From Helianthus annuus (lineage: Eukaryota > Streptophyta > Magnoliopsida > Asterales > Asteraceae): a DNA stretch of 64,000 nt. Within the stretch, counting starts at the first letter, position 1, and each line of letters starts with the position of its first letter. The translations under genes were made by a program, and so were the position numbers. The notes beneath the pieces are model-generated. The model saw only the letters and a program-made list of their open reading frames with translations, had not been told where the DNA came from and did no database searches. Shown here in pieces: positions 24,026 to 36,418 of this stretch. Location: the NCBI RefSeq assembly GCF_002127325.2, contig NC_035443.2, forward strand, positions 117,740,646 through 117,804,645, given 5' to 3'.

Positions 24026-25403
24026 TGTAACAACCCGACTTTTCGGATCATTACTTACCGCTGTCATTTCTTTCGAAATCGCTTGTACTCCCGAGATTTC
24101 GATTAACGCTACGGGTTAAACTATGTTTTTAACGCATATTTTAAAGGGATAATTGCATATTTCCTCTTAAAAAAGACTCTTAATTGCATATTTCCTCAAA
24201 TCTAAATTAAAATTGCATATTTCTCCATCTCTATTAAAATGTCTATTTTACCCTTCCAAAACTAAATCATCTACATTAGAATTCCAGGTTTAAAACACCC
24301 AAAACTATTGAAACTCTGCAATTTCTCATGTTCCACTCAAGCTTCTCTCTTTCTCGCTGTCAGACAACCACAATAGTAAGTATTAGCCCATACATAATAA
24401 TAAATAATTATGATTTTATGTTGATATATATTTACTTTTGGCAATGGTACTTAAAAGCTCAGAACCTCCTAAGAGACTTTGACCTTTGCTGTTCAAATGT
24501 AGACGGTGATTGAAAATTTGAGCATTGAAAGTCAATAGCTTTCATTTTTGTATAGTAGGTTTAGCAATTAACTTTGAAAGTCAATAACAATCCTATGGTT
24601 AATAAAGATGGAAAGTCTATAATAGTTACAATTGTTGAATAAAAATGGAACGGGTGAAACATGATAAAAAGATATTGCCTTAATACGGGTAAAGAAATGG
24701 AACACCTCAATAACGGAGCAATAACAGAACGTGTTAATCTAGATGATTGCTGCTAGTATTTTTTATGATTCTTACTCTAGTTCATGAAAGACGGACAATA
24801 ATAAAAAACGCAAAAAAAAGAACTTAGTAAAGACGAAAGAAAGGGAAAAAACTAACTAGCGAAGCGTAACAAAGAAAAAGACACAAAACCTAGTTAAAAT
24901 GGGCAAATATGCAATTTTTAAGTTTTAGTAAGATTAAGGGTAAAATAGTCATTATACAATTTATTTTAAGTAAAATAAAACAAAATGGGTAAATTTGCAA
25001 TTTAGTTAGTAAAGGAAGGGGATATATGCAATTAAAATTTTAGATTGGGTAAATATGCAATTAAGATGTTTTTTTAAGGGGAAATATGCAATTCACCCTA
25101 TTTTAAACACTATTTACAACGCTTAATTAAAACGCAATTATCGCAGTAAACGCTGTTTATAACGCTTACGACTTAAAATGCATTTTATCGCATTTTACAT
25201 CGCTTGTTTAGACTAAACGCTATCGCAACGCAAACTCAACGCAAAACTCAACGCAGACTCGAAACGCAAATTTAAGTATGTTATGTTATGTTATGTGTGT
25301 TGTTTGTGTGATTATTTGTTTAAATGTTATGTGGTTATCAACGCAACGCTTATACGCTCAAACGCTCACTCGCAACTCGATTAAACGCGACGCGACGCTT
25401 AAC
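24026..25403 (+). repeat. E1 5' LTR, first part
   Basis: Beginning of the E1 LTR (24026-24145 and 25099-25403), carrying the MITE 24146-25098. Rich in AACGC-type motifs near 25100-25400. Ends at the TTAAC duplication made by E2. Confidence 0.8.
24146..25098. mobile_element. Mutator-like (MULE) MITE
   Basis: 953 bp with long imperfect terminal inverted repeats of about 100 bp (GGGATAATTGCATATTTCC at the left; the complement of the right end starts GGGTGAATTGCATATTTCC). It is flanked by a perfect 9-bp duplication TATTTTAAA (24137-24145 and 25099-25107), the MULE signature. The motif AATTGCATATTTCC recurs within each arm. No transposase frame. Confidence 0.85.
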
Positions 25404-28020
25404 TGTCACACCCAACCGATGGCGGAAACATCGGGGTGAGGCACTGAGCGAAACAGATTGTCCAGGAGAAATCCATAACAACTAATATTACCAAATATTT
25501 ATAAGTCATGTCCCATACCACAACATACTTAGTAAAATAATTATTACAGACAGAGCATCTCAAAGACAAATAAAAGGCTGTTCCGACAACTCATAAAATT
25601 AAATTGTTTTTGTTTCTAGACTCTCCTACTCGATTCCATGAAAGATAGCAAGCACAGTATCCTAGGCATTCAAACACCTGTCACATACGTTAAAATAGAG
25701 GTCAATACACATAGTGTAAAGGTGAGCATACAAGTTTAATAGTATAATAGATAGCGAAATCGTTTACGCATAACCAGCATGTAACATGTAGCAAAGTGAA
25801 GTTAGTAGGTTATCGACAATGAAATATGCACAGACGTGAATGCGAGTTGTACAATGCGCAACACATATCCCCACTGGGACACGTGAAGTAAAGCCCTTAA
25901 CAACCCCTGTCCACGACAGGTGCTGAGTCCAAACTATAGTACTATCGTTGCTAAGGTGTCAGGCAACAATCACTGTGTAAACATAACATACAAGCATTCA
26001 TCGAATAACACGTAGCATGCAATAACGGTTAGCATATAAAAGTGTTTGGGTTGTGTGTCGATTGTGATTTGAATAAGTAACGTATGTAATACCCAAAAGT
26101 GCGTAAAGCAAAAAGGGTTCGAACGGATTTGAATAAGTAACGTATGTAATAAATAAACACCGTCTTGGATTGAAGGGAGCGCTGGAAAGTTAGCCTTATT
26201 ACAGAACGATAGCATAAGCGATGCACGACGCGTTAAACGGTGAGAAGTGACTGATTGACGAATGGTCATCTGATCGGATGACAATCCGAACGGATGGTCA
26301 TTCGATCGGATGTCAATCCGTTCGGATGGTCATCGGGTCGGATGGCCATTCGGTCGGATTGACATTCGTTTAGGATAGATGTGTTTGTGTATGATGGCTT
26401 TGAAATTTTCGTTGTAGCATCTTAAAAACAGAGAAGTATCTCTACTTTTCAGGTCGTTCGATCGAACGGTCATCCGATCGGATGGTTGTTCGATCGGATG
26501 GCGATCCGATCAGCAAGACATTTCAATGAGAACAAGTTCACAGCAGGATGGTCATTCGATCGGATGGTCTTCCGATCGGATGGCAATCCGTGAGAAACTG
26601 ATGATCTTTGAAAATTATGAAAATGTTTAAGTGTTGGTGATCAAATGCAATCTGATCGGATGGCAATACGATCGGACGGCAATCCGTCCAACAATCCTGA
26701 TCGTTTGAAACTTGAATGTTTTGTTAAGTTGAAAAGTTTGCGGTATGACCCAGACGGTATGACGACATGTTAAACAACGGAAACTCCATCACGTCCAAGT
26801 CATCCGACCGAAGTGGGAATCACCCTAGCCTGATCAGTTAACTGTTCGGGATGGTTGTTCATATTCAACCCGAAATCGGTTGTCTCTTGATAGGATTCAG
26901 ATCTCAGACCGACACTTCACTAGAAAACGAGTAGAAGGCCTGAACGAGCTCCGGTTCTATCGGTGTTGAGTGCATTGAGTGTAAAAGAGTTGAAAGAAAG
27001 TTATGAACCATCTTTCAATCCTTCTAATCATGAAAATGTTTAGATCTAGATGAAATCAGTGTTAAATCATGTTGAAGTCCTTTAGATCTGAGTTGTTCTT
27101 GGTGAAATGAGGCCAAAACTTGAAGTTCATAAGAACTCCATGATGACATCATCCTAGAACACCTCAAATCTGCTGATTTCACGGTTAAAAGTTAAGATTC
27201 AATGGTGAAAATGATGAAGAAGTGTGTGTAGATGATAGATGTACAAGATTTGAGTCGAAAACTTACAAGAATCGCGAGAAATCGAGAGAAAAGAGGGCTG
27301 GAACGTGTTGGTCGGAGGAGAGAGCTGTCATATCACTGTTCATGATGTGACAGGGGGTATTTATAGGTTTCCAAAACAGGAAAGGTGTGCACAAGTGTCG
27401 GATCGGATGGCAACCCGATCGGATGGCCATCCGATCGAATGGTCATCCGTACGGATGACCATTCGATCGAATGGTCATTCGATCGAAGTGATCCGGCGAG
27501 TTAGGTTTCGATGTTTCGTTTCGTGAGTTGAGCGTTGCGATGCGTTTGAGCGAGTATCGATTAATCGATGCAATAGATTAATAATAATCGCACAAATACT
27601 ATATCTAACATACAATCAACATAAATAACTTGCGTTTAGCGTTTGCGATTAGATTGCGTTGTGATAGAGTTGCGATTGCGTTTTCGATTAATCACCATGA
27701 ACATAAAGTAAACATGCACAAGTAACACATAAATAGCACACATACGTAAAACAATATACAGAACCTAGTAATCAAGTTGCGAATGCGATTGCGATGCGAT
27801 TAGCGATAAAATAGATTAGCGATTAACATTCGATTAAACTGCGATTATTATAGATACTCCACATAATACAACTAAAGCAAACAATTAAAAGAATCCCATT
27901 ACAAGTCAGGACGTACAATTACTAGTTAAGCAAGGAGTGACAGACCGCAATTAGCAATCTTTTCTTCCTTTGACTTTGACTTTGACTTGTACGTTGACTT
28001 TTGAAACGCGGGTTGTTACA
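25404..28020 (-). repeat. E2 3' LTR
   Basis: 2617 bp, TG...CA ends (minus strand TGTAACAACCC...GGTTGGGTGTGACA). Contains CGATCGGATGG repeat arrays near 26270-26680 and 27400-27490 and a TATA box (minus strand TATAAATA at 27365-27358). Longer than its partner, mainly from a ~90-bp segment near 27862-27955 absent in the 5' LTR. Confidence 0.9.
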
Positions 28021-28036
28021 GCCTCCCGTACTTTAG
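28021..28036 (-). other. E2 polypurine tract
   Basis: Minus strand CTAAAGTACGGGAGGC directly before the 3' LTR; primes plus-strand DNA synthesis in this class of element. Confidence 0.75.
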
Positions 28037-28053
28037 GGAATTTCGTCCTGAAA

Positions 28054-30877
28054 TTAGGCCGTAGGTGTAACAAATAGCTGTGGATACTTCGCCTTCATGT
28101 CACTTTCGAGTTCCCAGGTGAACTCTGCACCTCGTTTGCCTTCCCAGCGAACTTTCACAATGGGAATGCGTGAGCGTCTGAGCTTCTTGGTTTCTCAATC
28201 CATGATCTCGACAGGCTTCTCCACGAAGTGTAATGTCTCGTCCACTTGTAGTTCCTCAAGTGGCACTTGTAAATTCTGCTCAGCCAGGCATTTAATGAGG
28301 TTCGAAACATGGAAAGTTGGGTGAACGTTGCTATGTTCCTCCAGTAGTTCGAGTCTGGAGGCCACCTTCCCAATCTTTTCCAGAATTTTAAAGGGTCCAA
28401 CATATCGAGGCGCGAGTTTCCCTTTCTTGCCGAATCTGATCACCCCCTTCCAAGGTGAAACCTTTAGGAGTACGTGATCGCCAACGTCAAATTCAAGGGG
28501 CTTGCGACGTCTATCGGCATAACTTTTCTGACGACTCCGAGCTTTTAGCAGATTGTCTCGAATTTGGAGGATCTTGTCAGTCGTTTCTTGCAGCAGCTCA
28601 GGACCGGTTATTTGCGCATCTCCGATCTCATGCCACACAATCGGTGATCGACATTTTCTTCCGTATAATGCCTCAAATGGTGCCATTTGAATGCTAGAAT
28701 GATAACTGTTATTGTACGAGAATTCAACCAAAGATAAGTGCGCGTCCCAATTACCACCGAAATCTATGACGCACGAGCGAAGCATGTCTTCAAGGGTACG
28801 AATCGTTCTTTCACTCTGACTGTCGGTTTGGGGATGAAAAGCGGTACTTAGATTGAGAGTAGTACCGAGAGCAGATTGAAACGTTTCCCAAAGACGCGAG
28901 GTAAACCGAACATCGCGGCCAGAGATGATGTCACGAGGCGTCCCGTGTCGACAGATGATTTCGTCTGTGTAGATTCGGGCTAATTTTTCTACCTTAAAGT
29001 CTTCTCGTATCGGCAGAAAGTGAGCAGATTTACTCAAACGGTCAACAATAACCCAGATGCTATCGTGACCTAAAGGCGTACGCAGAAGTTTCGTTATAAA
29101 GTCCATGGCTATGCTTTCCCATTTCCACATAGGGATCTCGGGTTGCACGAGCAAGCCAGAGGGTCTTTTCTATTCGGCCTTGACTTTCGAACAAGTCAGG
29201 CACTTTGAAACATAGATTGCGATATCCTCCTTCATTCCAGGCCACCAATACCGTAGACGAAGGTCATGGTACATCTTGTCGGCACCCGGATGAATGGAAT
29301 ATCGAGACTTGTGCGCTTCAGTCATCAATATATCTCGAAGGTTATTGCGACTTGGAATCCAGATGCGATCTAGATATTAACAGATACCGTTTGATTTGGT
29401 GACAAAGTGCGAATCAGCTCCACACTTTTTCATTTCCTCTCGCATGGTATCTTCAATGAAGCAGTTGCTGAGCGTCACGAATCAAGGCTTCGAGGTCGTG
29501 TTGGGAATGAGTATCACGAACGTTATACACATAGCTTCATCTGCTTTAAGCATCGGCCACAACATTTGCTTTGCCAGGGTGATAACGAATCTCACAGTCG
29601 TAATCGTTGAGTAGTTCAACCCATCGGCGTTGATGCATATTCAGTTCCTTTTGGTTGAAGATGTGTTGTAGGCTCTTATGGTCGGTGAAGACCGTACACT
29701 TAGTACCATAAAGGTAGTGTCGCCAAATTTTCAACGCAAAAACAACTGCGCCTAGCTCGAGGTCGTGGGTTGTATAGTTCTTCTCGTGGATCTTGAGCTG
29801 ATGAGAGGCGTAAGCGATAACCTTGTCCCTTTGCATGAGAACACAACCAAGACCAAGGTTCGAGGCATCACAATAGACAACGAAGCATCGTTTCCATCGG
29901 GTAGAGCGAGGATAGGAGCATTGCAGAGCATATGCTTAAGAGTCTGAAAGGCAGTCTCTTGTTCAGTTCCCCAAACAAAATGCTTGTCTTTTTACGTCAA
30001 GGAAGTAAGCGGAATGACGATTTTCGAAAAGTCAGCGATGAATCGACGGTAATTGTCTGCCAATCCGAGGAACAAACGAACATCGGATGGTGATTTTGGA
30101 GTAACACAACTCTTAACAGCTTCGTTCTTCACGAGGTCGACGTTTATACCTTGACTATTAACGATGTGACCGAGGAATTGAACCTCCTCCAGCCAAAATT
30201 CACACTTGGAGAACTTGGTATAGAGTCGATTCCCCTGGAGTAGCTCGATAACCAAACGTAGATGCTGCGCGTGTTCGGCTTTCGACTTCGAATAGATAAG
30301 GATGTCGTCGATGAACATGATAATGAAACGGTCAAGAAATGGTTTACACACGCGATTAATCAATTCCATGAAAACCGTGGGTGCGTTGGTTAAACCAAAG
30401 GGCACTACTACGAATTCATAATGGCCGTATCGTGTTCGGAAAGCGGGTTTTCGATATATCTTCCTCCTGAATGTGTAACTGGTGATAACCTGAGTGTTGA
30501 TCTTTGAGAAACAGGTAGCACCTTGCAATTGATCAAACAAATCATCGATTCGGGGTAGGGGATAACGATTCTTGATAGTCAGCTTATTCAACTCCCTATA
30601 GTCGATGCACATCCGTAACGGCCCGTCCTTGTTTTTGACGAAAAGAACTGATGCGCCCCAAGGAGAGGTGCTAGGGCGAATGAAACCTTTATCAAGTAAT
30701 TCCTGAAGTTGACTCGAGAGTTCCCGCATTTCGGACGGAGCGAGGCGATAAGGAGATTTAGCAACAGGATTGGCTCCAGGAATGAGGTCGATACAAAAAT
30801 CAATATCACGAATCGGGAGTAAACTAGGTAAATCATCAGGAAAGACTTTAGGAAAATCACGAACCACAGGCACCTTA
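28054..30877 (-). pseudogene. E2 pol: RT, RNase H, integrase, chromodomain (broken)
   Basis: Minus-strand pol remainder after the E3 insertion point (30877). RT keeps [20 protein letters not shown] and the FIDDIL active site, but the block after CFSKI (normally [10 protein letters not shown]) is read in the wrong frame. A stop follows at the end of RT (LTSLT then stop, 29992). RNase H is open at 29836-29546, with a stop inside the ADALSR motif. Integrase is open from 29154, but the second catalytic Asp of SDRD is Gly (codon 28920-28918). A stop after EIMD (28195) cuts off the chromodomain, still readable to 28054 (RIPIVKVRWEGKRG). Expression of a working Pol is not possible. Confidence 0.88.
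30873..30877 (+). other. Target-site duplication of E3, left copy (CCTTA)
   Basis: Exact 5-bp match with 42078-42082. Marks insertion of E3 into E2 between protease and reverse transcriptase. Confidence 0.95.
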
Positions 30878-33670
30878 TGTAACACCCCGTGTTTTCGAAT
30901 GTCAAAGTCAAAGTCCAAGTCAAGTTTGACTTCTTTGACTGTAATTAGTCTATTCTATGTTTTATTTGTATTATGTGGAGTAAGTATTGTTAATCAGAAG
31001 AATCGAATGTTTAATCGACGCGAAACGATTTACGACTGGGAATAGTAGGAAGTAACAATGCGATAAAGTTAATCAATCAGAAATCAAGCTAATCGAATCA
31101 TCAATCGAACTCGAGACTCGAATTATGCAGCTTTGGTGTTATTATACGTGTGTGTGTGCCTTATGTGTTACCTGTGCGTGTTTACTTTATGCTATGTGTG
31201 GTGATCAATCGAATTGAAACTCGAAACTCAATCGAACTCAATCGAAATCGAAATCGAATATGGAATGTAGATGCTTGTATGTAGATATAGTGGTTGGGAC
31301 TAAAAGTAATTTGAATAGGAAACTCTATCGTACTCGTATCGTCTTCAATCGAAATCGAAATATCAGAAATCGTCGCATCAAACACTCGAAACAGGTTGTG
31401 GATCGATCAGGCTCCTAGCCGATCGAACAGCCCAGCCGATCGGACAGACCGTCCGATCGAGCAGGCTGTCCGATCGAGCAGGCTGTCCGATCGAGCAGGC
31501 TGTCCGATCGGGATGCCTGGCCGATCGGCCAGCCCTTTCCCCTTTTGGAAGCCTATAAATAGGCCTGTCATCATTCTTTCCATTTTTGGAAACCCTCTGA
31601 CCGACCAGCTCGTGCTCCCCTTATATTCTCAGATTTCTTCCGGTTTCGGTAAGTTTTCATCCTAAATCTTGTACTTTCTAGATCAATACATGCTCCTACA
31701 CCTTTCTATCTTTAAAATCTTGATTTCTAACCGTGAAATCATCAAGATCTAGGCATTCTAGGATGATGTCATCATGGTGTTCTTCAAGAACTTCATGTTT
31801 TGGACTCAATCCACCAAGAATCACTTGGATCTAGCCGATTTCCACATAAACAAACTAAGATCTATTACAGATCTGAACATTACATGGTGTGAAGGATTGA
31901 AAGAAGGATTTCCAACTTTCTTTCAACTCTTTTACACTCAATGCCTTCAAACCGGTAGAAACGGAGCTTGAGCCAACTCACTAATCATTCTAATGGTTGC
32001 GTGGTTCAAGATTCGGATTCTATCTACGAGGTTCACCGATTTCGGGTTAAACGTTAAACCACCGTTCCGATCCGTTCACCGACCGGACTTGGGTGATTCC
32101 TGTCCGAGCAGGGGAAATAAGTAAGAACGAAGGTTCCATGGTTCATCTCAACGTCAAACAATCAGAACAGCCAAGTGTTAGACGAACAGGTCGACCAGGT
32201 CAGGATGCTGACCGATCGGACAGGCTGTTCGAGCGAACAGCCCATCGATCGGACATGTCAGCTGATCGACCAGGCCAGCCGATCGGCTAGCATATGGCCC
32301 CACACTTTAACAATTTTATGAAGTATGGTATTGAACGAAGTGATATTCGATCGAACGAGCTATTCGATAACATTACTCATCGGATCATGAGATACTATGC
32401 TTCAACCCTTAATCGATTTTCAACTCGTTCGACGTATTGGAGTGCCACCCGATCGAACATGCTGTCCGATCAGGTGACATCCCGCTGAGGATCCATCCTG
32501 AAGTTTCTAACCGATCGGTTAAGCTGGCCGGTCGAACAGGCTGTTCGATCGATCGACCTAAAAGGTAAGGACACTTCAGTGTTCTCAAATACTACAACGA
32601 AAACTTCAAAAGGACAAGCCATCATACACAAACACATCCTACTCAAAGGAAGAAACAATCCACTCGAACAGTCTAACCGATCGAGCCTACCAGCCGATCG
32701 AACAGGCTGCCGAACGGACTGTCGACCCGAACGAACAACCCGTTCGATCGAACCTGCTGTTCGATCGACCACGTTGTTCGACCCATCATCACTTGTTTCC
32801 ATTTAACACGATTACTCATCGTTATGCTATCGAACTATTCAGGCTAACCCTACTCTCAAGCGCTCCCTTCAATCCATCAATCAATCACTGAGTATACTCG
32901 AACCCTTTTTGCTTTAGCACTTTTGGGTGTTACATACGTTACTTATCAAAAATCGCAATCGAACACACTACTCAATTATTTAAACGCTAACCGCTCTGCA
33001 TGTATTACGTGACTAAATGAATGCTTGTTGTTATGTTTACACGTGGAATGTTGTATACCTGCCTTAACGACGTAGTACTATAGTTTGGACTCAGCACCCG
33101 TTCACATGGCGGTTGTTAAGGACAATTACTTGCATGGATTATGGTGGTAATCATGTATTGCGAACTGTCTCGGACAGTCAACCCGCAGTCATTGGTATCG
33201 ATAGATCCATGTCGATAATTAACATGCTTCGTTTTCCTCTGTGTACGTGCTGGTTATGCGTAAACTATTTCGAACTCTATATGCTAATATCAAACTTGTA
33301 TGTTCACCTTTACATTATATGTATTGACTTTATTTTAACGTATGTGACAGGTGTTTAAGATGCATTCTTGCCAGGGAAGCGAGGCTAGAATAAAGCGTCT
33401 AGAGCCCCCAACAAATAGTTGTCTGTAGCAGTCAATCTAGGGGTCTTTAGAAGCAGAAACAATATTTATTTTACTATGTTTAAATCTGAGTTGTCGGAAC
33501 ATAATATTTGGCTAGATGTTATTTGTAATAATTTGTTTTGCCATTTGAGGCACGGTATGGGACGTGTTACATAAATTGAATGGTAATGATAGTTGTTATG
33601 GAAACTTTTGGACAATCTGTTTCTCTCAGTGCCATGCCCCGATGATTCCGCCATCGGTTGGGGTGTGACA
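30878..33670 (+). repeat. E3 5' LTR
   Basis: 2793 bp, TGTAACACCCCGTG...GGGGTGTGACA. Carries CGATCG-centred repeats upstream (31400-31540) and downstream (32200-32790) of a TATA box TATAAATA at 31554-31561. Has two more 17-bp repeat units and a ~257-bp segment (32213-32469) that are missing in the 3' LTR. Confidence 0.95.
31554..31561 (+). promoter_or_regulatory. TATA box of the E3 LTR
   Basis: TATAAATAGG context, directly after the upstream CGATCG repeat cluster; identical at 40188-40195 in the 3' LTR. Likely core promoter of the element. Confidence 0.65.
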
Positions 33671-33673
33671 GAT

Positions 33674-33687
33674 TGGTATCAGAGCCA
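33674..33687 (+). other. E3 primer-binding site
   Basis: TGGTATCAGAGCCA three bases after the 5' LTR; complementary to the 3' end of initiator tRNA-Met. Confidence 0.9.
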
Positions 33688-34793
33688 TAACTATAGGGAA
33701 TTAGGCTAGACACGACCTAGTCCGGGTCGCTGTCTTAGAGACCTAGACTATAGTTAGGAACCAACAGACCAAGCTTATGTGCTATATTCTAATATTCTTC
33801 GCTATTACTGCACTCGAATTTTCAAATAGAGTCAAGCGATTTAGTCGAGATTAGGTGTGAAAGCCGCAAACTCTCGACTGAATTGTTTGGTCAATGCTGA
33901 TTTTATCAATTTGTCAATGATTTCCTCATTATTTTCGATCACAAACGAGGAGAATTATACTAAATCAGGAGTGAAATCCATATTTTGATGAATAATCTCC
34001 TCAAATTTTACTAAAACAAGGAAGAAGTTGCTAAGCTAGGGGTGAAACCCTAACCTTGACAACTCGTTCCGGATTTTTATTTATCTCACCAAAGCCTCGA
34101 CGGACTCCAACGACCTGAACTCATGAGTATGACCTAGGGAATGCGTGTTGAATGCCCAAGAATCGAGGCAGAAACGCGATCCCAAAAGTCGAAAAGTGAC
34201 GACAAGTCTACTGCGAATAGTCGAATCGCCTTGGGTAGTCGATGTCTAGTAGCCGCAGACAATCTATTTCTTGATTTTATGTGTTTCGATTCTGAGCCCG
34301 CAACTGCCGACTCTGATGATTCGTCGATTTTATGTGCTTTATGTGTAATTATCTGTTTATGTGTTTAATTTTGGTATTTACTCGGTTTTGCTATCACTTC
34401 GATCAACACACACGACTCGCATTGCTCTTCTATCTCAATACGCTAACAAGTCGCCATAACTAGACAACATTATGAATATACTATACTACTCGATACGCTA
34501 TACGATTATACGATACTACTCAATATACTATACGAACGACACGCGAACTTGGAAGGATAGGTTTCTGTATTCTGACTGTATCTGTGATTAAATGCGTAGG
34601 TGTTTATGTGCTTCTGTGATTCTGTGCTCTATGTGCTTCTGTGCTTCTGTGATTACGTGAATCTGTGGTTATGTGCCTATGTGCTTATGTGATACTTGTT
34701 TCGACGTGTTCCTAATCTTTAGTAAGTAGTAGACGTGTGAGGTGAGATTCGATTTGTTGTGTCTGAGACCTACGCCGATGTCTGTTGCAGACC
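33688..34793 (+). other. E3 leader (untranslated)
   Basis: About 1.1 kb between primer site and gag, with several repeats of TGTGCTTCTGTGATT-type sequence near 34580-34690. No gene seen. Confidence 0.6.
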
Positions 34794-36418
34794 ATGTCGT
34801 CATCTGGACACCGAACCCCACTTACTCGCCAAAAAAAGAGAGACAAGCGTCTCGCTGCTATCATCGCCAAGCAAGTGGCAAAAGCTGTGAGCGAGGTGTA
34901 CGAAAACGTCAACAAATCGTCTGAGGAGTCGCGAACTGATGCTCCTAAAGATGCTAACAAGACTGTTTTCAGCTTCAAACAGTTTAAGGCATGCGGACCA
35001 AAAGAGTTTACCAGAGAAGATGGCCCTACCGCGATGTTTCAATGGTTTGATTCTGTTGAAGTCACTCTGCGCCAAAGCGGCTGTCCTGAAAATCTCCGTA
35101 CCCTAAATGCAACCGGTGTTTTCCAGTCCCGAGCTCTAGACTGGTGGACGGCCGAACGAAACAAACGCGGGAATGATGCAGCTTATGAGCTGACTTGGGA
35201 AGAGCTGAAGGCCATCATGATGGACGAATTCTGCCCTCCCCATGAACGCCAAAAGCTGCAGGACGAGTTTTGGAACATCAAGCAGAAGGACGGAGACAAT
35301 GTTGCTTTAACTGCTCGCTTCAAGCAGCTTAGTATCATCTGTCCCGATCAAGTCAAGACGCCAGACGTGGCCATCAAGAAGTACATTCAAGCTCTACCTG
35401 ATTGTGTTGCCGACTTTGTTCACGCCGCCATGACATCATCAATTGAGGAGACCTACTTTCTTGCCGCCGAGATCAATGACAAGCGGGTAAAGTCTGGTGT
35501 CTGGGATAAGCCATCCAAGTCTCTGCATCAAGCTACTACTGCACCAACCGCCGACTCCACTGCTCAGCCATCCAAGTCATCACGCCGAAAGAAGAAGCAC
35601 AACAACAGCAGCTCCAGCAACAAGAACTGTGCTGTCACAACAACTGCTGCCCCTCTGCAAGCCGTACCGGCTCAGCAGCAGTCTCATCACTGACCAGCCC
35701 CAGTGACCAATGCACCGCCAGCAAAGCGTGCTTACACAGGTCCCCACCCGCTCTGCCCGACATGCTCATATCATCATCCAGTGGGAATCGCCTGTCGTTT
35801 CTACGCTCACTGCAACCTCTACGGTCATTTCACTACTAACTGTCGCTATGGTCCTCGTCAAGCCCCGGTTCAAGCCGCCGCTCATCAAGCTCTACTCCCA
35901 GCCCCTCAAGGCCAACCTGCAGCTCAAGCACCCGCGATCAATGCTCGAGTCTGTTTTGCATGTGGTGATCCTAACCACTTTGCCAACATGTGCCCGAACA
36001 GGGTTGTGAAACAAGAGCCCCAACAGCAGCAGCAGCAGCCTCAGCAGCAGCAACAAGCAGCCCGTGCTAGAACCTTCAACATCAGCGCCCGTCAAACTCA
36101 GGCTGACAACAACGTGGTTAATGGTACGTTCCTTGTGAATGGTATTTATGCATCGTGTTTGTTTGATACTGGAGCCGATAACTGCTTTGTGTCGTTTGAA
36201 TTCGAGAAGCTCCTTAGTCGTAAGCGCTCTTATCTCCCCTCGCCATTCGAAGTCGAAGTCGCTACTGGAAGAACTGTCGACGTTAACTCTGTTCTCCGTA
36301 ATTGTACTCTCGAGCTCAACAATCATATCTTCCCTATCGACCTTATTCCGATGCAACTCGGAAGTTTTGACATCATAGTAGGCATGGACTTTCTTCGCGA
36401 AAATCATGCTGAAAAGTT
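34794..36418 (+). pseudogene. E3 gag and protease (stop and frameshift)
   Basis: Gag/nucleocapsid and aspartic protease of the gypsy polyprotein. The ATG at 34794 begins MSSSGHRTPL. The capsid region includes EFTREDGPTAMFQW and WWTAERNKRG. A TGA at 35691-35693 stops the frame before the nucleocapsid; the same frame resumes with two zinc-knuckle regions. The second, CFACGDPNHFANMC, is a complete CX2CX4HX4C. In the first the leading Cys is Tyr (YAHCNLYGHFTTNC; the E2 copy has CVHC). The protease motif LFDTGAD is intact. A frameshift near 36410-36418 separates protease from pol. Confidence 0.88.

Noticed and set aside
31400..31545. CRISPR-like regular repeats of CGATCG units
   Set aside because: Eukaryotic LTR context, variable unit spacing and no distinct spacers; these are LTR minisatellites.
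35892..36407. 171-codon minus-strand frame with Leu runs
   Set aside because: Antisense of the Gln-rich nucleocapsid/protease region of E3.
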